Shown: piece after piece, positions 8,407 to 17,439 of the stretch
Layout of the letters: every line of letters begins with the position of its first letter
Position numbering within the stretch: the first letter of the stretch is position 1
Assembly (NCBI GenBank): GCA_019923605.1
Contig: JAHXGM010000006.1
Span: forward strand, 1 to 33,286
Length of the DNA: 33,286 nt
Origin: Candidatus Nealsonbacteria bacterium
Lineage (GTDB): Bacteria > Patescibacteriota > Minisyncoccia > Minisyncoccales > CSSED10-335
Reading direction: 5' to 3'
Program-made: the position numbers and the translations under genes
Notes under the pieces: generated by a model
Told to the model about the DNA's origin: nothing
The model's database searches: none
The model's input: the letters and a program-made list of their open reading frames with translations, nothing else

Positions 8407-10233
8407 TTATTCTACTGTGCAAACTTTTGCTAGATTTCTAGGACAGTCAACATCATAACCCTTTAAAACTCCGATATGATAAGCAAGTAACTGAAGGGGA
8501 ATAATGGCCATAATTGGAGAAAGAACTTCAAGTGTTTTAGGAATATAGATAACGTCCTCTGACATTTTCTTAATTTCCTCATTGCCCTCGGTAGCAATTA
8601 TGATCACTGATCCCCTTCTAGCCTTTACCTCTTCAACATTAGAAACGACTTTATTATAAACACTATCGCTTAAACATATTGCCATGGTTGGAAAATTCTC
8701 ATCAACTAAAGCTAGCGGACCGTGTTTCATTTCACCAGATGCATATCCTTCGGCATGAATATATGATATTTCTTTTAATTTTAGTGCCCCCTCTAGGGCT
8801 ACTGGACATCCGTACTTTCTACCCAAGAAAAGGAAGTTATGAGAATCTTTATATTTCTTTGCTATTTCTTGAATAGTAGAATCGTCTTTCAAAAATTCCT
8901 CTACCAACGAAGGCATAGCTATTAGCCCTTGAGCAATTTCTTTCCCTTCTTGTAAAGAAAGGCTTCGCTCTCTTCCCAGATAAAGAGCAAGAAGCGTTAA
9001 TACTACAATTTGTGATGAAAACGCTTTAGTTGACGCAACTCCGATTTCAGGCCCTGCATGATTATATATTCCAGCATCAGTTTCTCTTGCAATAGTTGAA
9101 CCAACAACGTTAACTATTCCTAAGGTTAAAGCTCCCTTTCTTTTAACTTCTCTTAGAGCAGCTAAAGTATCCGCTGTCTCACCAGACTGAGAAATAAAAA
9201 GATAAGCCTCATCATCTTTAATGACTTGATTTCGATATCTAAATTCCGAAGCTAAATCAACTTTTGCAGAAACTCCAGCCAGTTCTTCTATAAGATATTC
9301 CCCTACTAATCCGGCGTAATACGATGTACCACAAGCAATAATATTTATTCTTTTAATACCTCTTAATTTTTCTCTAACCAGATCAAGCCCGCCTAACTTC
9401 GCAGTCCCTTCATCAAGCAAGATTCTTCCTCTCATTGAATTAGCAATTGATTCAGGTTGGTCCATTATTTCTTTAATCATAAAGTAAGGGTATCCCCCCT
9501 TTTGTGCCTCTTCAAGGTCCCAATCAAGCTCAGTCTCTTTAGCATCTTTTCTGTTACTATCTAGGTCTGTTATAAAAAAATCATTACCCTTAATTACTGC
9601 TACCTCTCCATCTTCAAGAAAGACCATTCTTTCTGAATGCGAAATAATTGCAGCTGGATCAGAAGCAATAAATCCTCCGCTATCATTAACTGATATTACT
9701 AATGGGCTAAACATTCTAACAGCTACAATTTTATCAGGATCGTCTTTTGCAATAACCGCTAACCCATAAGTTCCCTTAAGAAGTTTCGCAGCCTTGCACA
9801 CAGCATCTTCTAAATTACCCTGAAAGAAATGTTCAATTAAATGAGGGATTACCTCGGTATCTGTCTCAGATTTAAAAACATGGCCATCCTTTAAAAGTTG
9901 ATCTTTTAATTCTTTATAATTTTCAATTATTCCGTTATGAACTACAAAAATATTATCTTTACAACAACTATGCGGATGAGCATTCTCTTCAGTAACACCG
10001 CCGTGAGTAGCCCAACGAGAATGACCTATAACTACACTACCCTCTAGGTTAGTCTCCCCAACTTTCTTAATTAATTCCTCTAATTTACCGACCGATCTGA
10101 CCAATAATGGCCCATCTTCTTTTAAGACAACCGCACCGCTTGAATCATATCCTCGATAAGCAACCCTCTTTAGGCTATCAAAAAGAACTGAATACTTGTC
10201 TCCTTTTCCTATATATCCGATTATTCCGCACAT
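8407..10233 (-). CDS. glmS: Glutamine--fructose-6-phosphate aminotransferase
   Basis: GlmS makes glucosamine-6-phosphate from fructose-6-phosphate and glutamine, the committed step to UDP-GlcNAc. The mature N-terminal nucleophile is Cys2 in MCGIIGYIG; the glutaminase domain also shows RWATHG and NGIIENY. Two SIS domains follow, with CGTSYYAG and SQSGETADT near residues 300-350, and the C-terminus ends PRNLAKVCTVE, the family's sugar-binding tail. The 608 residues are full length. It begins 3 nt after leuS, with no room for a glmS ribozyme leader and none seen. Its place at the head of the glmU/yvcK/kinase cluster fits the amino-sugar theme. Confidence 0.97.
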   Translation of the reverse strand: MCGIIGYIGKGDKYSVLFDSLKRVAYRGYDSSGAVVLKEDGPLLVRSVGKLEELIKKVGETNLEGSVVIGHSRWATHGGVTEENAHPHSCCKDNIFVVHNGIIENYKELKDQLLKDGHVFKSETDTEVIPHLIEHFFQGNLEDAVCKAAKLLKGTYGLAVIAKDDPDKIVAVRMFSPLVISVNDSGGFIASDPAAIISHSERMVFLEDGEVAVIKGNDFFITDLDSNRKDAKETELDWDLEEAQKGGYPYFMIKEIMDQPESIANSMRGRILLDEGTAKLGGLDLVREKLRGIKRINIIACGTSYYAGLVGEYLIEELAGVSAKVDLASEFRYRNQVIKDDEAYLFISQSGETADTLAALREVKRKGALTLGIVNVVGSTIARETDAGIYNHAGPEIGVASTKAFSSQIVVLTLLALYLGRERSLSLQEGKEIAQGLIAMPSLVEEFLKDDSTIQEIAKKYKDSHNFLFLGRKYGCPVALEGALKLKEISYIHAEGYASGEMKHGPLALVDENFPTMAICLSDSVYNKVVSNVEEVKARRGSVIIIATEGNEEIKKMSEDVIYIPKTLEVLSPIMAIIPLQLLAYHIGVLKGYDVDCPRNLAKVCTVE

Positions 10234-10236
10234 ATA

Positions 10237-12630
10237 TTAAATGACTAGATTCATTAATTTATCCTTAACAAAAATGACCTTTTTTATTTCTTTATCTCCA
10301 ATCCATTCTTTGACACGACTTCTTTTGAAAAATATATCTCTAACTTCCTCTTCAGAAGCTCCTCGTTGAATCTCGGCTATATCTCTAACTTTACCATTAA
10401 CTTGAATGATAACATTGACTATATCTTCTTCAATCATGCTTGGATTAAATTCAGGCCAATCTTCTAAGCCAATACTTTTTTTATTACCCAACATTTCCCA
10501 AAGCTCTTCTGAAATATGGGGCGCGAAAGGATAAAAAGAACGTAAAAAGATCATAAAATCATCTTTGGTTGCACCTTCTTTTCTCCAGTGATTTATTAAA
10601 ATCATAAAGGCGCTTACGGCTGTATTAAATTTAAAGTTTTCTAAGTCCTCACCAACTTTCTTAATGGTTTGATGAAGAATCCTATCCTTCGAATTTCCCT
10701 CTTCCTTTAATTCTTGAGCAACAAGCCAAACTTTATCTATAAATCTTCTCACTCCCAAGACTCCGTTAACATTCCAAGCGGCTGCGTCCTCAAAAGGTCC
10801 GATAAACATTTCATATAAGCGGAAAGTATCCGTTCCGTACTTCTCAACTATTTCATTTGGAGAAATAACATTACCTTTTGATTTAGACATCTTCTGCCCA
10901 TCTGGACCAAGAATCATTCCTTGGTTTTTTAATTTCAAAAAAGGCTCTTTGGTTGAAACGATTCCAATGTCATACAAAAATTTATGCCAAAAACGAGCAT
11001 ATAAAAGATGGAGTACTGCGTGTTCAGCGCCTCCAACATAAAGATCAACTGGCATGAAATATTTTTCTTTTTCTGGGTCAACTAATTGATTATCGTTGTT
11101 GGGGTCAATAAATCTTAAATAATACCAGCAAGATCCGGCCCATTGAGGCATAGTATTTGTTTCTCGTTTAGCTGGCCCGCTACATTTAGGGCACTTGGTA
11201 TTTACCCAATCTTCAATCCCAGCCAAAGGAGATTCACCGGTTCCAGTTGGTTGATAATTATCAACTTTAGGCAACTCCAAGGGAAGATCACTTTCTGATA
11301 ATGGAACCACTCCACACAAGTCACAATGAACAACAGGTATTGGCTCTCCCCAATATCTTTGGCGTGAAAAAAGCCAATCTCTTAATTTGTAATTAATAGA
11401 TTTCTTAGCCAATCCCTTTTCTTCTAACCAGCCAACTATTTTTTCTTTTGCGTCTTTAAAATTAAGCCCATTGAACTGATCAGAGTTTACTAAAACTCCC
11501 TCACCGCTATATGCCTCTTCTAATATGTCACCGCCTGATATTACTTCTATAATTGGGATTTCATACTTCTTTGCAAAAGCATAATCTCGTTTGTCATGAG
11601 CTGGTACCGACATAATTGCGCCATACCCGTATGAGACAAGAACATAATCAGCAATCCAAACCGGTATCTCCTTCCCATTTACCGGATTAATAGCACAAAA
11701 ACCCTTCACTTCTATTCCCGTTTTATCTTTAGCTAAATCTGTTCTTTCAAGATCTGATTTCCCTTTTGATGATTCAATATATAATTCAACCTCCTTCAGA
11801 TTATTAAATTTTTCCTTATTTTTAACTACAAATGAATGTTCTGGAGCTAAGACTAAAGATGTTGTCCCAAATAAAGTATCGGGTCTGGTAGTAAAAACCT
11901 TAACTTCTTCTTCAATACTATCGCCCTTTATTTTAAATGTTATATCAGCTCCCTCTGATTTCCCAACCCAATTCTTTTGCATTTCCTTTATCTTGTCGGG
12001 CCAATCAAGTAACTCTAGATCTTCAATAAGACGGTCAGCATATTCAGTTATTTTTAATACCCATTGTCTAATGTCTTTTCTAGTTACTAAAGTTCCACAA
12101 CGCTCACATCCTCCATCAACAACCTCCTCATTAGCCAGACCGGTCTTACAAGATGGACACCAATTAATTGGTAAAACCGCTTCGTAAGCCAATCCTTTTT
12201 CAAATAATTTAAGAAATATCCATTGAGTCCATTTAAAATATTTAGGGTCAGTTGTATTTATTTCTTTTGACCAATCATAGGATAATCCTAATATTCTTAG
12301 CTGATCCTTAAATACTTCAATGTTTTTAGCTGTTGATATCTGGGGCCAAATGCCAGTCTTTAGCGCATAGTTTTCCGCAGGTAAACCAAAAGCATCCCAA
12401 CCCATAGGATGTAACACATTGTACCCTCTCATCCTCTTATAACGAGAAATAATATCAGTAGCTACATAACCCCTGGGATGCCCTACATGCAAACCTACTC
12501 CCGAAGGATAAGGAAACATGTCTAAACAATAGAATTTAGGCTTTTCTGAAACATCTTCAGCTTTGAAAGCTTCGGATTCTTCCCATTTATCTTGCCATTT
12601 CTTTTCAATTTCTAAGTGTTTATATTCCAT
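10237..12630 (-). CDS. leuS: Leucyl-tRNA synthetase
   Basis: This class I synthetase charges tRNA-Leu. The HIGH motif reads HVGH at residues 48-51 within PYPSGVGLHVGHPRGY, and KMSKS lies near residue 580 in GQKMSKSKGN. The CP1 editing domain carries FTTRPDTLFGTT and a conserved Asp in AHDKRDYAF. Two zinc-knuckle-like Cys pairs are present (CPSC...CERC near residue 160 and CDLC...CPKC near 440-480). At 797 residues it is slightly shorter than E. coli LeuRS but complete to the usual VNGKVRD block near the C-terminus. It appears to start a transcription unit after the tatD terminator. Confidence 0.97.
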   Translation of the reverse strand: MEYKHLEIEKKWQDKWEESEAFKAEDVSEKPKFYCLDMFPYPSGVGLHVGHPRGYVATDIISRYKRMRGYNVLHPMGWDAFGLPAENYALKTGIWPQISTAKNIEVFKDQLRILGLSYDWSKEINTTDPKYFKWTQWIFLKLFEKGLAYEAVLPINWCPSCKTGLANEEVVDGGCERCGTLVTRKDIRQWVLKITEYADRLIEDLELLDWPDKIKEMQKNWVGKSEGADITFKIKGDSIEEEVKVFTTRPDTLFGTTSLVLAPEHSFVVKNKEKFNNLKEVELYIESSKGKSDLERTDLAKDKTGIEVKGFCAINPVNGKEIPVWIADYVLVSYGYGAIMSVPAHDKRDYAFAKKYEIPIIEVISGGDILEEAYSGEGVLVNSDQFNGLNFKDAKEKIVGWLEEKGLAKKSINYKLRDWLFSRQRYWGEPIPVVHCDLCGVVPLSESDLPLELPKVDNYQPTGTGESPLAGIEDWVNTKCPKCSGPAKRETNTMPQWAGSCWYYLRFIDPNNDNQLVDPEKEKYFMPVDLYVGGAEHAVLHLLYARFWHKFLYDIGIVSTKEPFLKLKNQGMILGPDGQKMSKSKGNVISPNEIVEKYGTDTFRLYEMFIGPFEDAAAWNVNGVLGVRRFIDKVWLVAQELKEEGNSKDRILHQTIKKVGEDLENFKFNTAVSAFMILINHWRKEGATKDDFMIFLRSFYPFAPHISEELWEMLGNKKSIGLEDWPEFNPSMIEEDIVNVIIQVNGKVRDIAEIQRGASEEEVRDIFFKRSRVKEWIGDKEIKKVIFVKDKLMNLVI

Positions 12631-12654
12631 ATAATAAGCTCTTTAACTAAAATA

Positions 12655-12683
12655 ATAGTATCTCAAAAAAGACATTTTGTCTA
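12655..12683 (-). promoter_or_regulatory. Candidate leuS promoter
   Basis: On the minus strand TAGACA (12683-12678) and TACTAT (12660-12655) are 17 nt apart, with 5/6 and 4/6 matches to the sigma-70 consensus. The -35 box overlaps the tatD terminator stem. This is the only sizeable gap in the minus-strand block, so a promoter here is expected, but these boxes are weak. Confidence 0.3.
12665..12682 (-). terminator. Short intrinsic terminator after tatD
   Basis: Read on the minus strand, AGACA-AAA-TGTCT is followed directly by six T. The stem has only five base pairs with a three-base loop, so termination is probably partial. It lies a few bases past the tatD stop and separates the housekeeping block from leuS. 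Confidence 0.5.
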
Positions 12684-12685
12684 AC

Positions 12686-13492
12686 TTAAATATTGAATAA
12701 TTTTTTAGCATTTTCAGTGGTTACTCTCTCAATATTATCAACCGAATCACTCCTTATTTGTGCAATTTCTTTTATAATTTCCTTAATATAAAGGGGCTCA
12801 TTGCGCCCCTTAAAAAGAGGTGGCGTAAGATAAGGACAATCAGTTTCAACAAGAACCCTATCAAGTGGAATCTTTTCTATCACTTCCCGAAGATCAAACT
12901 TAAACATTATCCCTGCGAATCCAAGGTATAGGCCCAGTTCAATGTATTTCTGGGCTTCTTTTAAGTTACCGGTAAAGCAATGAATAACTCCCCTAATATT
13001 ACCCCTATAACTTTCCAATATTTCAAACATATCATTATGGGCCATTCTGCAATGAAATATATTTGGCAGACCCAATTCATCAGCTAAATCCATTTGACCG
13101 ATTAACGCTTCTTTTTGTTTAGCCTTAAATTCATTTATCTTATCTTTGTCTTTAGGCTTATAATAGTAATCCAAGCCCGTTTCACCGATAGCTACAACCT
13201 TATTAGAAAGAGCTAATTCTTTGTACTTATTATAATCAAAGACTTCAACTCTATGATCTTCTTTTGGCTTAACAAGATCATTAGTTACATGACTTGGATG
13301 AAGCCCAACGGAAACATAAAGACCCTCGTTATACAGCTCGGCCATTTCAACCGATCGCTTACTTGTTATATATTCTGAACCAACATTTATAACTGAAATA
13401 TTGTTTTCTAGACAACGACTAATAACCTGATCTATATCAGGTTCAAAATCTTTAAAATTAAGATGGGCATGAGTGTCAATTATTGGGTTCAT
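12686..13492 (-). CDS. tatD: TatD-family metal-dependent hydrolase
   Basis: The 268 residues form a TatD-type amidohydrolase TIM barrel, a presumed metal-dependent DNase. Metal ligands are visible in order: DTHAHLN at the N-terminus, GETGLDYYY near residue 100, FHCRMAH near residue 147, IHCFTG near 169, and ETDCPYLTP near 215. The start codon shares one base with the proB stop (TAATG), so translation is coupled. TatD proteins often sit beside metG, as here with only proB between. The physiological role in DNA repair or turnover is still loosely defined for the family. Confidence 0.92.
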   Translation of the reverse strand: MNPIIDTHAHLNFKDFEPDIDQVISRCLENNISVINVGSEYITSKRSVEMAELYNEGLYVSVGLHPSHVTNDLVKPKEDHRVEVFDYNKYKELALSNKVVAIGETGLDYYYKPKDKDKINEFKAKQKEALIGQMDLADELGLPNIFHCRMAHNDMFEILESYRGNIRGVIHCFTGNLKEAQKYIELGLYLGFAGIMFKFDLREVIEKIPLDRVLVETDCPYLTPPLFKGRNEPLYIKEIIKEIAQIRSDSVDNIERVTTENAKKLFNI

Positions 13493-14259
13493 TAATCTAC
13501 CTTTGGTGGAAAAAAGGTTCCAATAAAATCTTTCTTAGCTACGCAAGTTGATACATCAACTTTTCTTCCGTTAGCTATGATAACTTCAACTCCAGCCTCT
13601 GTGGCAATGGCGGCAGACTTTAACTTACTCTCCATTCCCCCCTTAGAAAGTGAAGAATCGCTCTTTTTAGCTAATCCCATTATTTCATCACAACTAGAAT
13701 CAACTTCACGGATCAATTCTTGATCTTCTTGGCCATAATTCTTATAAAGGCCATCAACGCTTGTAAGGAGTACCATTAAATCGGCATTAATTAAAGTTGC
13801 GATTTTCGCCGCTAATCTGTCATTATCACCCAGTTCTTTCATTGCTTCTAATTCTTCATCGGCTACCGCATCATTGGCATTTACAATGGTAATTTCTCTA
13901 AACCGAAAACCATCCAAAAGCCTTTCCCTTGTCCTTTTATCATCCCCTTTCTCAAGGTCATGATAGGTATAAAGTGCTTGCCCCACCCTGATAGGTGGAT
14001 GTAATTGATTAAAAAAACGAGCATAAGTTGAAATCAGCTTAATCTGACCCACCATTGATGCGCGCCCAACCGGATAATTTTTGTCTTTAGTTTTTCCAGC
14101 GGCAACGGCTCCTGATGTAACAAGTATTATTTCGTGGCCCATAGCATGAAGCTGTCCAATCTGACCAACCAGACGACCAATAAATGTTTCATCCAAACCA
14201 CTTGCGGTTTTTTCATCAACTAACAATACGCTGCCAACTTTAATTACAATTCGCTTCAT
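13492..14259 (-). CDS. proB: Glutamate 5-kinase, catalytic domain only
   Basis: ProB phosphorylates glutamate in the first step of proline synthesis. The 255-residue amino-acid-kinase domain shows KRIVIKVGSVLL, VTSGAVAAGK, the glutamate/ATP site NANDAVADEE with GDNDRLAA, and LLTSVDGLY. The C-terminal PUA domain of E. coli ProB (367 residues) is absent, as in many short homologues. A strong Shine-Dalgarno, AAGGAGG, lies 6-7 nt upstream of the ATG, one of the few clear ones in the window. No proA or proC lies nearby, so the complete proline pathway cannot be shown here. Confidence 0.88.
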   Translation of the reverse strand: MKRIVIKVGSVLLVDEKTASGLDETFIGRLVGQIGQLHAMGHEIILVTSGAVAAGKTKDKNYPVGRASMVGQIKLISTYARFFNQLHPPIRVGQALYTYHDLEKGDDKRTRERLLDGFRFREITIVNANDAVADEELEAMKELGDNDRLAAKIATLINADLMVLLTSVDGLYKNYGQEDQELIREVDSSCDEIMGLAKKSDSSLSKGGMESKLKSAAIATEAGVEVIIANGRKVDVSTCVAKKDFIGTFFPPKVD

Positions 14260-14291
14260 ATAAATCCTCCTTTTTAATTATGTAAATAAAG

Positions 14292-15719
14292 CTAATCAAT
14301 TTTCTTAAAAAGCATTCCCTTCTCTTTGTTGCTTAAAAATTTTAACACCCTATCAGATGTTTCCGGCATAAAGGGATTAATCATCTTAGCAACTGAAGAC
14401 AAAAGAACAGTTAAGCTGTATATAACTTCTTCCCTTCCCTCTCTTTCTTTTTCCCAAGGTCGGTTAGTCTCAATATAACGATCCGCTCTCTTAAGAAGTG
14501 CCCAAATTTCAGCAAGGGCAAGATTAAACTTTAATTCATTTAAATATTCCAAACATTTCTTACTAGTTTCATCAATCTCTTTTTGAATTCCTATGTCCAT
14601 ACCCAAGGAATCATTCATATAGATACCCCTAGCCAGAGTCACAACTCTAGAGACTAGGTTACCCAATCCACTTGCTAAATCTGCGTTGTATCTTTCCTCA
14701 AATTTATCATAACTAAAGTCTCCATCTTCGTTCGGATTCAATTCTCGAAGAAAGTAGTAACGAACTGGATCAACGCCATATTTTTCAACTAATTCAAAAG
14801 GATCAATAATATTACCTAAGCTCTTTGACATCTTCCTGCCATCAAAATTTAAAAAACCGTGAACAAAAATCTTTCTAGGTAAATCCAAGTCGGCAGACAT
14901 TAGCATTGCCGGCCAAATAAGAGCGTGGAATTTAATAATATCCTTTCCTACAAACTGGATATCGGCTGGCCAAATATTCTTATAATCATCATTCCTTCCA
15001 TAACCAATAGCAGAAATATAATTAGTCAAAGCATCACCCCAAACATATACAGACTGAGTTGAATCACCTGGGACTGGAATTCCCCATTTCACCTTCTCAA
15101 CAGGACGAGAGAAGCTAACATCTTCTAGTCCCCTATCAATGAAACCTAATATTTCTTTCTTTCTTGATGGAGAGATGATTTCAATCTGATTACTTATAAT
15201 CGCTTGCTCTATTCTGTCTGAATATTTAGATAGTTTAAAAAAATAATTCTTTTCTTTAACCGGCTCCGGCTCTTTTCCGTGATAAGGACACTTCTCTTCA
15301 ATAAGATCTCTTGGAACAATAAACGCTTCACATCCAAGACAATATAATCCCTCATAATTTTTTTCGTAAATATCACCATTTGCCTTTAGGGTCTCCCACA
15401 TTTTTGTTACTCCGGGCCAATGCCTTTCTTGGTCAGTAGTTCTAATGAAATCATCATTAGAAATATTTAATAACCGGGTTAAGTCTATAAATTTCTGAGC
15501 TATTTCATCGCAAAATTGACCGGGGTCTTTTCCCTCTTCTTGAGCTTTTTTTGCAACTTTTTCTCCATGCTCATCAGTACCAGTCAAAAACCAAACAGCC
15601 TTACCCAAAGATCGATAATAGCGAGCTGCCACATCAGCTTGAATTAATTCAAGCCCGAACCCAATATGGGGCAAAGCGTTGGTATAAGCTATGCTAGTTG
15701 TAATATATGTTTTTTTCAT
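14292..15719 (-). CDS. metG: Methionyl-tRNA synthetase
   Basis: This class I synthetase charges both initiator and elongator tRNA-Met. The HIGH motif is HIGF at residues 18-21, the zinc knuckle is C127/C130 with C144 and H147 (CLGC...CPYH), and KMSKS is at residues 296-300. At 475 residues it lacks the C-terminal Trbp111-like tRNA-binding domain carried by many bacterial forms, so it may act as a monomer or use a separate partner. It overlaps rsmI by 4 nt and is followed after 32 nt by proB. Confidence 0.96.
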   Translation of the reverse strand: MKKTYITTSIAYTNALPHIGFGLELIQADVAARYYRSLGKAVWFLTGTDEHGEKVAKKAQEEGKDPGQFCDEIAQKFIDLTRLLNISNDDFIRTTDQERHWPGVTKMWETLKANGDIYEKNYEGLYCLGCEAFIVPRDLIEEKCPYHGKEPEPVKEKNYFFKLSKYSDRIEQAIISNQIEIISPSRKKEILGFIDRGLEDVSFSRPVEKVKWGIPVPGDSTQSVYVWGDALTNYISAIGYGRNDDYKNIWPADIQFVGKDIIKFHALIWPAMLMSADLDLPRKIFVHGFLNFDGRKMSKSLGNIIDPFELVEKYGVDPVRYYFLRELNPNEDGDFSYDKFEERYNADLASGLGNLVSRVVTLARGIYMNDSLGMDIGIQKEIDETSKKCLEYLNELKFNLALAEIWALLKRADRYIETNRPWEKEREGREEVIYSLTVLLSSVAKMINPFMPETSDRVLKFLSNKEKGMLFKKID

Positions 15720-16393
15720 TCCCTTGGCCTTATTATTAAGGTAAACTCTCCTTTCACTTTATCTTTTTCTACTTTTTCAAGAACATTACAAACAGACCCT
15801 CTATGAATAGTTTCAAACTTTTTAGTAAGCTCTCTACAGACAACCACCCCTCTTGATTCGTCATGCTCCATTATCTCCTTTAGCGTCTTTGAAATTCGAT
15901 GAGGAGATTCGTAAATAATGACCGGGTACTTTGACTCCATGGCTTCCTCAAAAAATTTATTCCTTTTATTCTTTGAAGGGGGAAATCCTAAAAATATAAA
16001 TCTATCCATGGAAAATCCTGCGATTGAAGCAGCTGTTATTGCCGCGCTACATCCAGGTATCGGAACAATGTAAACACTTTCCCCAAACCTATTAATTACT
16101 TCTTCAATTAACCGTCCTCCCGGATCAGATATTCCCGGAGTACCAGCATCTGAAACTAAGGCTAATTCCTTTCCTTCATCTAAAAGGTTTAAAATTTGAT
16201 CAACTTTCTTTAAGTCACTATGATGATGATAACTTAATGTGGGAGTGCTAATTTCAAAATGTGTTAAAAGATTTTTCGTTCTTCTGGTGTCTTCGCATAA
16301 AATAAAATCAACCTCTTTAAGTGTATTTAAAGCTCGAGAAGTTATATCATCTAAATTACCTATCGGAGTAGCAACGATATATAAGGTGGCCAT
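15716..16393 (-). CDS. rsmI: 16S rRNA 2'-O-ribose methyltransferase RsmI
   Basis: RsmI methylates the 2'-OH of C1402 in the decoding centre of 16S rRNA. The tetrapyrrole-methylase fold is shown by YIVATPIGNLDDIT at the N-terminus, CEDTRRTKNLL, LVSDAGTPGISDPG near residue 80, and GCSAAITAASIAG. The 225 residues are a little shorter than E. coli RsmI (286), missing part of the C-terminal extension. ATGA overlap with metG indicates coupled expression of two translation genes. Confidence 0.93.
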   Translation of the reverse strand: MATLYIVATPIGNLDDITSRALNTLKEVDFILCEDTRRTKNLLTHFEISTPTLSYHHHSDLKKVDQILNLLDEGKELALVSDAGTPGISDPGGRLIEEVINRFGESVYIVPIPGCSAAITAASIAGFSMDRFIFLGFPPSKNKRNKFFEEAMESKYPVIIYESPHRISKTLKEIMEHDESRGVVVCRELTKKFETIHRGSVCNVLEKVEKDKVKGEFTLIIRPRE

Positions 16394-16399
16394 AATTAT

Positions 16400-17437
16400 C
16401 TATACGGATGTATTAACTAGACTTTCTTGTTTTCTCCTATCAAGATATTCTTTAAGGAATTCAAAGATAATTCCAACCAAAGGTATTGCTAATAATGCTC
16501 CCAAGAATCCCCATAGTGCGCCCCCTATTGCAAGGGCCAATATCACTAAGACCGGTGAAAGGCCAATAAATTTTTGGGACAGCACTGGAATAAGAACGAT
16601 ACTTTCTATTAATTGAATTATTAAAAATATTGATGATATAAATAATGCCTTTGTTAGTCCATCCATTGCTGCGATCATAAATATCAAAATTCCGGCAATA
16701 AGTGATCCGATATAAGGAATGAAATTAAATATTCCGGCGATCAACCCTAAGGAAAGAGGATAATCTATCCTCAATATAACACAAGAAATATAGGTTGCCG
16801 CACCAACAAAAAGACAAGATATTATTCTGGTGAAAAACCAGCTGCTCACTTTTTTTTGAGATCTTCCCCATAGTTTAACTGCGTAATCTTCGTACTTCTT
16901 GGGGAATATAAGTAATATAGCTCGATCAACAACCTTACCTTCAATAGATAAGAAGAAAGACATTGTTAGAACAAAGAAGGTTGTAAATAATCCGCCAAAA
17001 ATAGCAAAAGAAAAGCTAAAGAGTGCTGTGGTCATCTCTCTTAATGATCCCCTAATCGCAACAACAAAGTTTTCAATATCTTCAAAAGCATGAATTCCAA
17101 GATCCCTTAAAACTGGTGAAAGTTCTCTGAAGTAGAATGGCAGAATTCTTGAAAACTGATCTAGCTCAGTTATTAAAACAGACAAAACAGAATAAATGAC
17201 CACACTCGATATTCCAAAGAAAGAGAGATAAACAATCGCAGTAGCCAATGATCTTGGTATTTTAAATTTTATTAGAAATTCAATCATTGGATTAAAAAGG
17301 ATGGATATTATCAAGGCAAAAATGAACCAAACCAAAATATCTTTCACCTGAAAAAGAAGGTAAAAGAATATAATTGAAAGCGCTATTTTAAAGATAGTCT
17401 CCCAAGAAAGATCTAAAACATTTTCACTCTTGTTCAT
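16400..17437 (-). CDS. AI-2E-family transporter-like permease
   Basis: The 345-residue polytopic protein matches the AI-2E/PerM family. It has a pair of N-terminal membrane helices after residue 13, a soluble amphipathic middle (residues about 65-130), and four or more C-terminal helices including NFIPYIGSLIAGI and GGALWGFLGALLAIPL, the most conserved blocks. Members have been linked to autoinducer-2 export and to Na+/H+ exchange; substrate cannot be told from sequence. Neighbours (M16 peptidase upstream, rsmI downstream) give no functional clue. Confidence 0.85.
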   Translation of the reverse strand: MNKSENVLDLSWETIFKIALSIIFFYLLFQVKDILVWFIFALIISILFNPMIEFLIKFKIPRSLATAIVYLSFFGISSVVIYSVLSVLITELDQFSRILPFYFRELSPVLRDLGIHAFEDIENFVVAIRGSLREMTTALFSFSFAIFGGLFTTFFVLTMSFFLSIEGKVVDRAILLIFPKKYEDYAVKLWGRSQKKVSSWFFTRIISCLFVGAATYISCVILRIDYPLSLGLIAGIFNFIPYIGSLIAGILIFMIAAMDGLTKALFISSIFLIIQLIESIVLIPVLSQKFIGLSPVLVILALAIGGALWGFLGALLAIPLVGIIFEFLKEYLDRRKQESLVNTSV

Positions 17438-17439
17438 AT

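Noticed and set aside
10234-10260. glmS ribozyme riboswitch
   Set aside because: Only 3 nt separate leuS from glmS, so there is no space for the ribozyme, and leuS coding sequence fills the region upstream.
16239-16616. Plus-strand open frame of 125 codons
   Set aside because: It lies antisense across rsmI and the AI-2E-type gene, both well supported.
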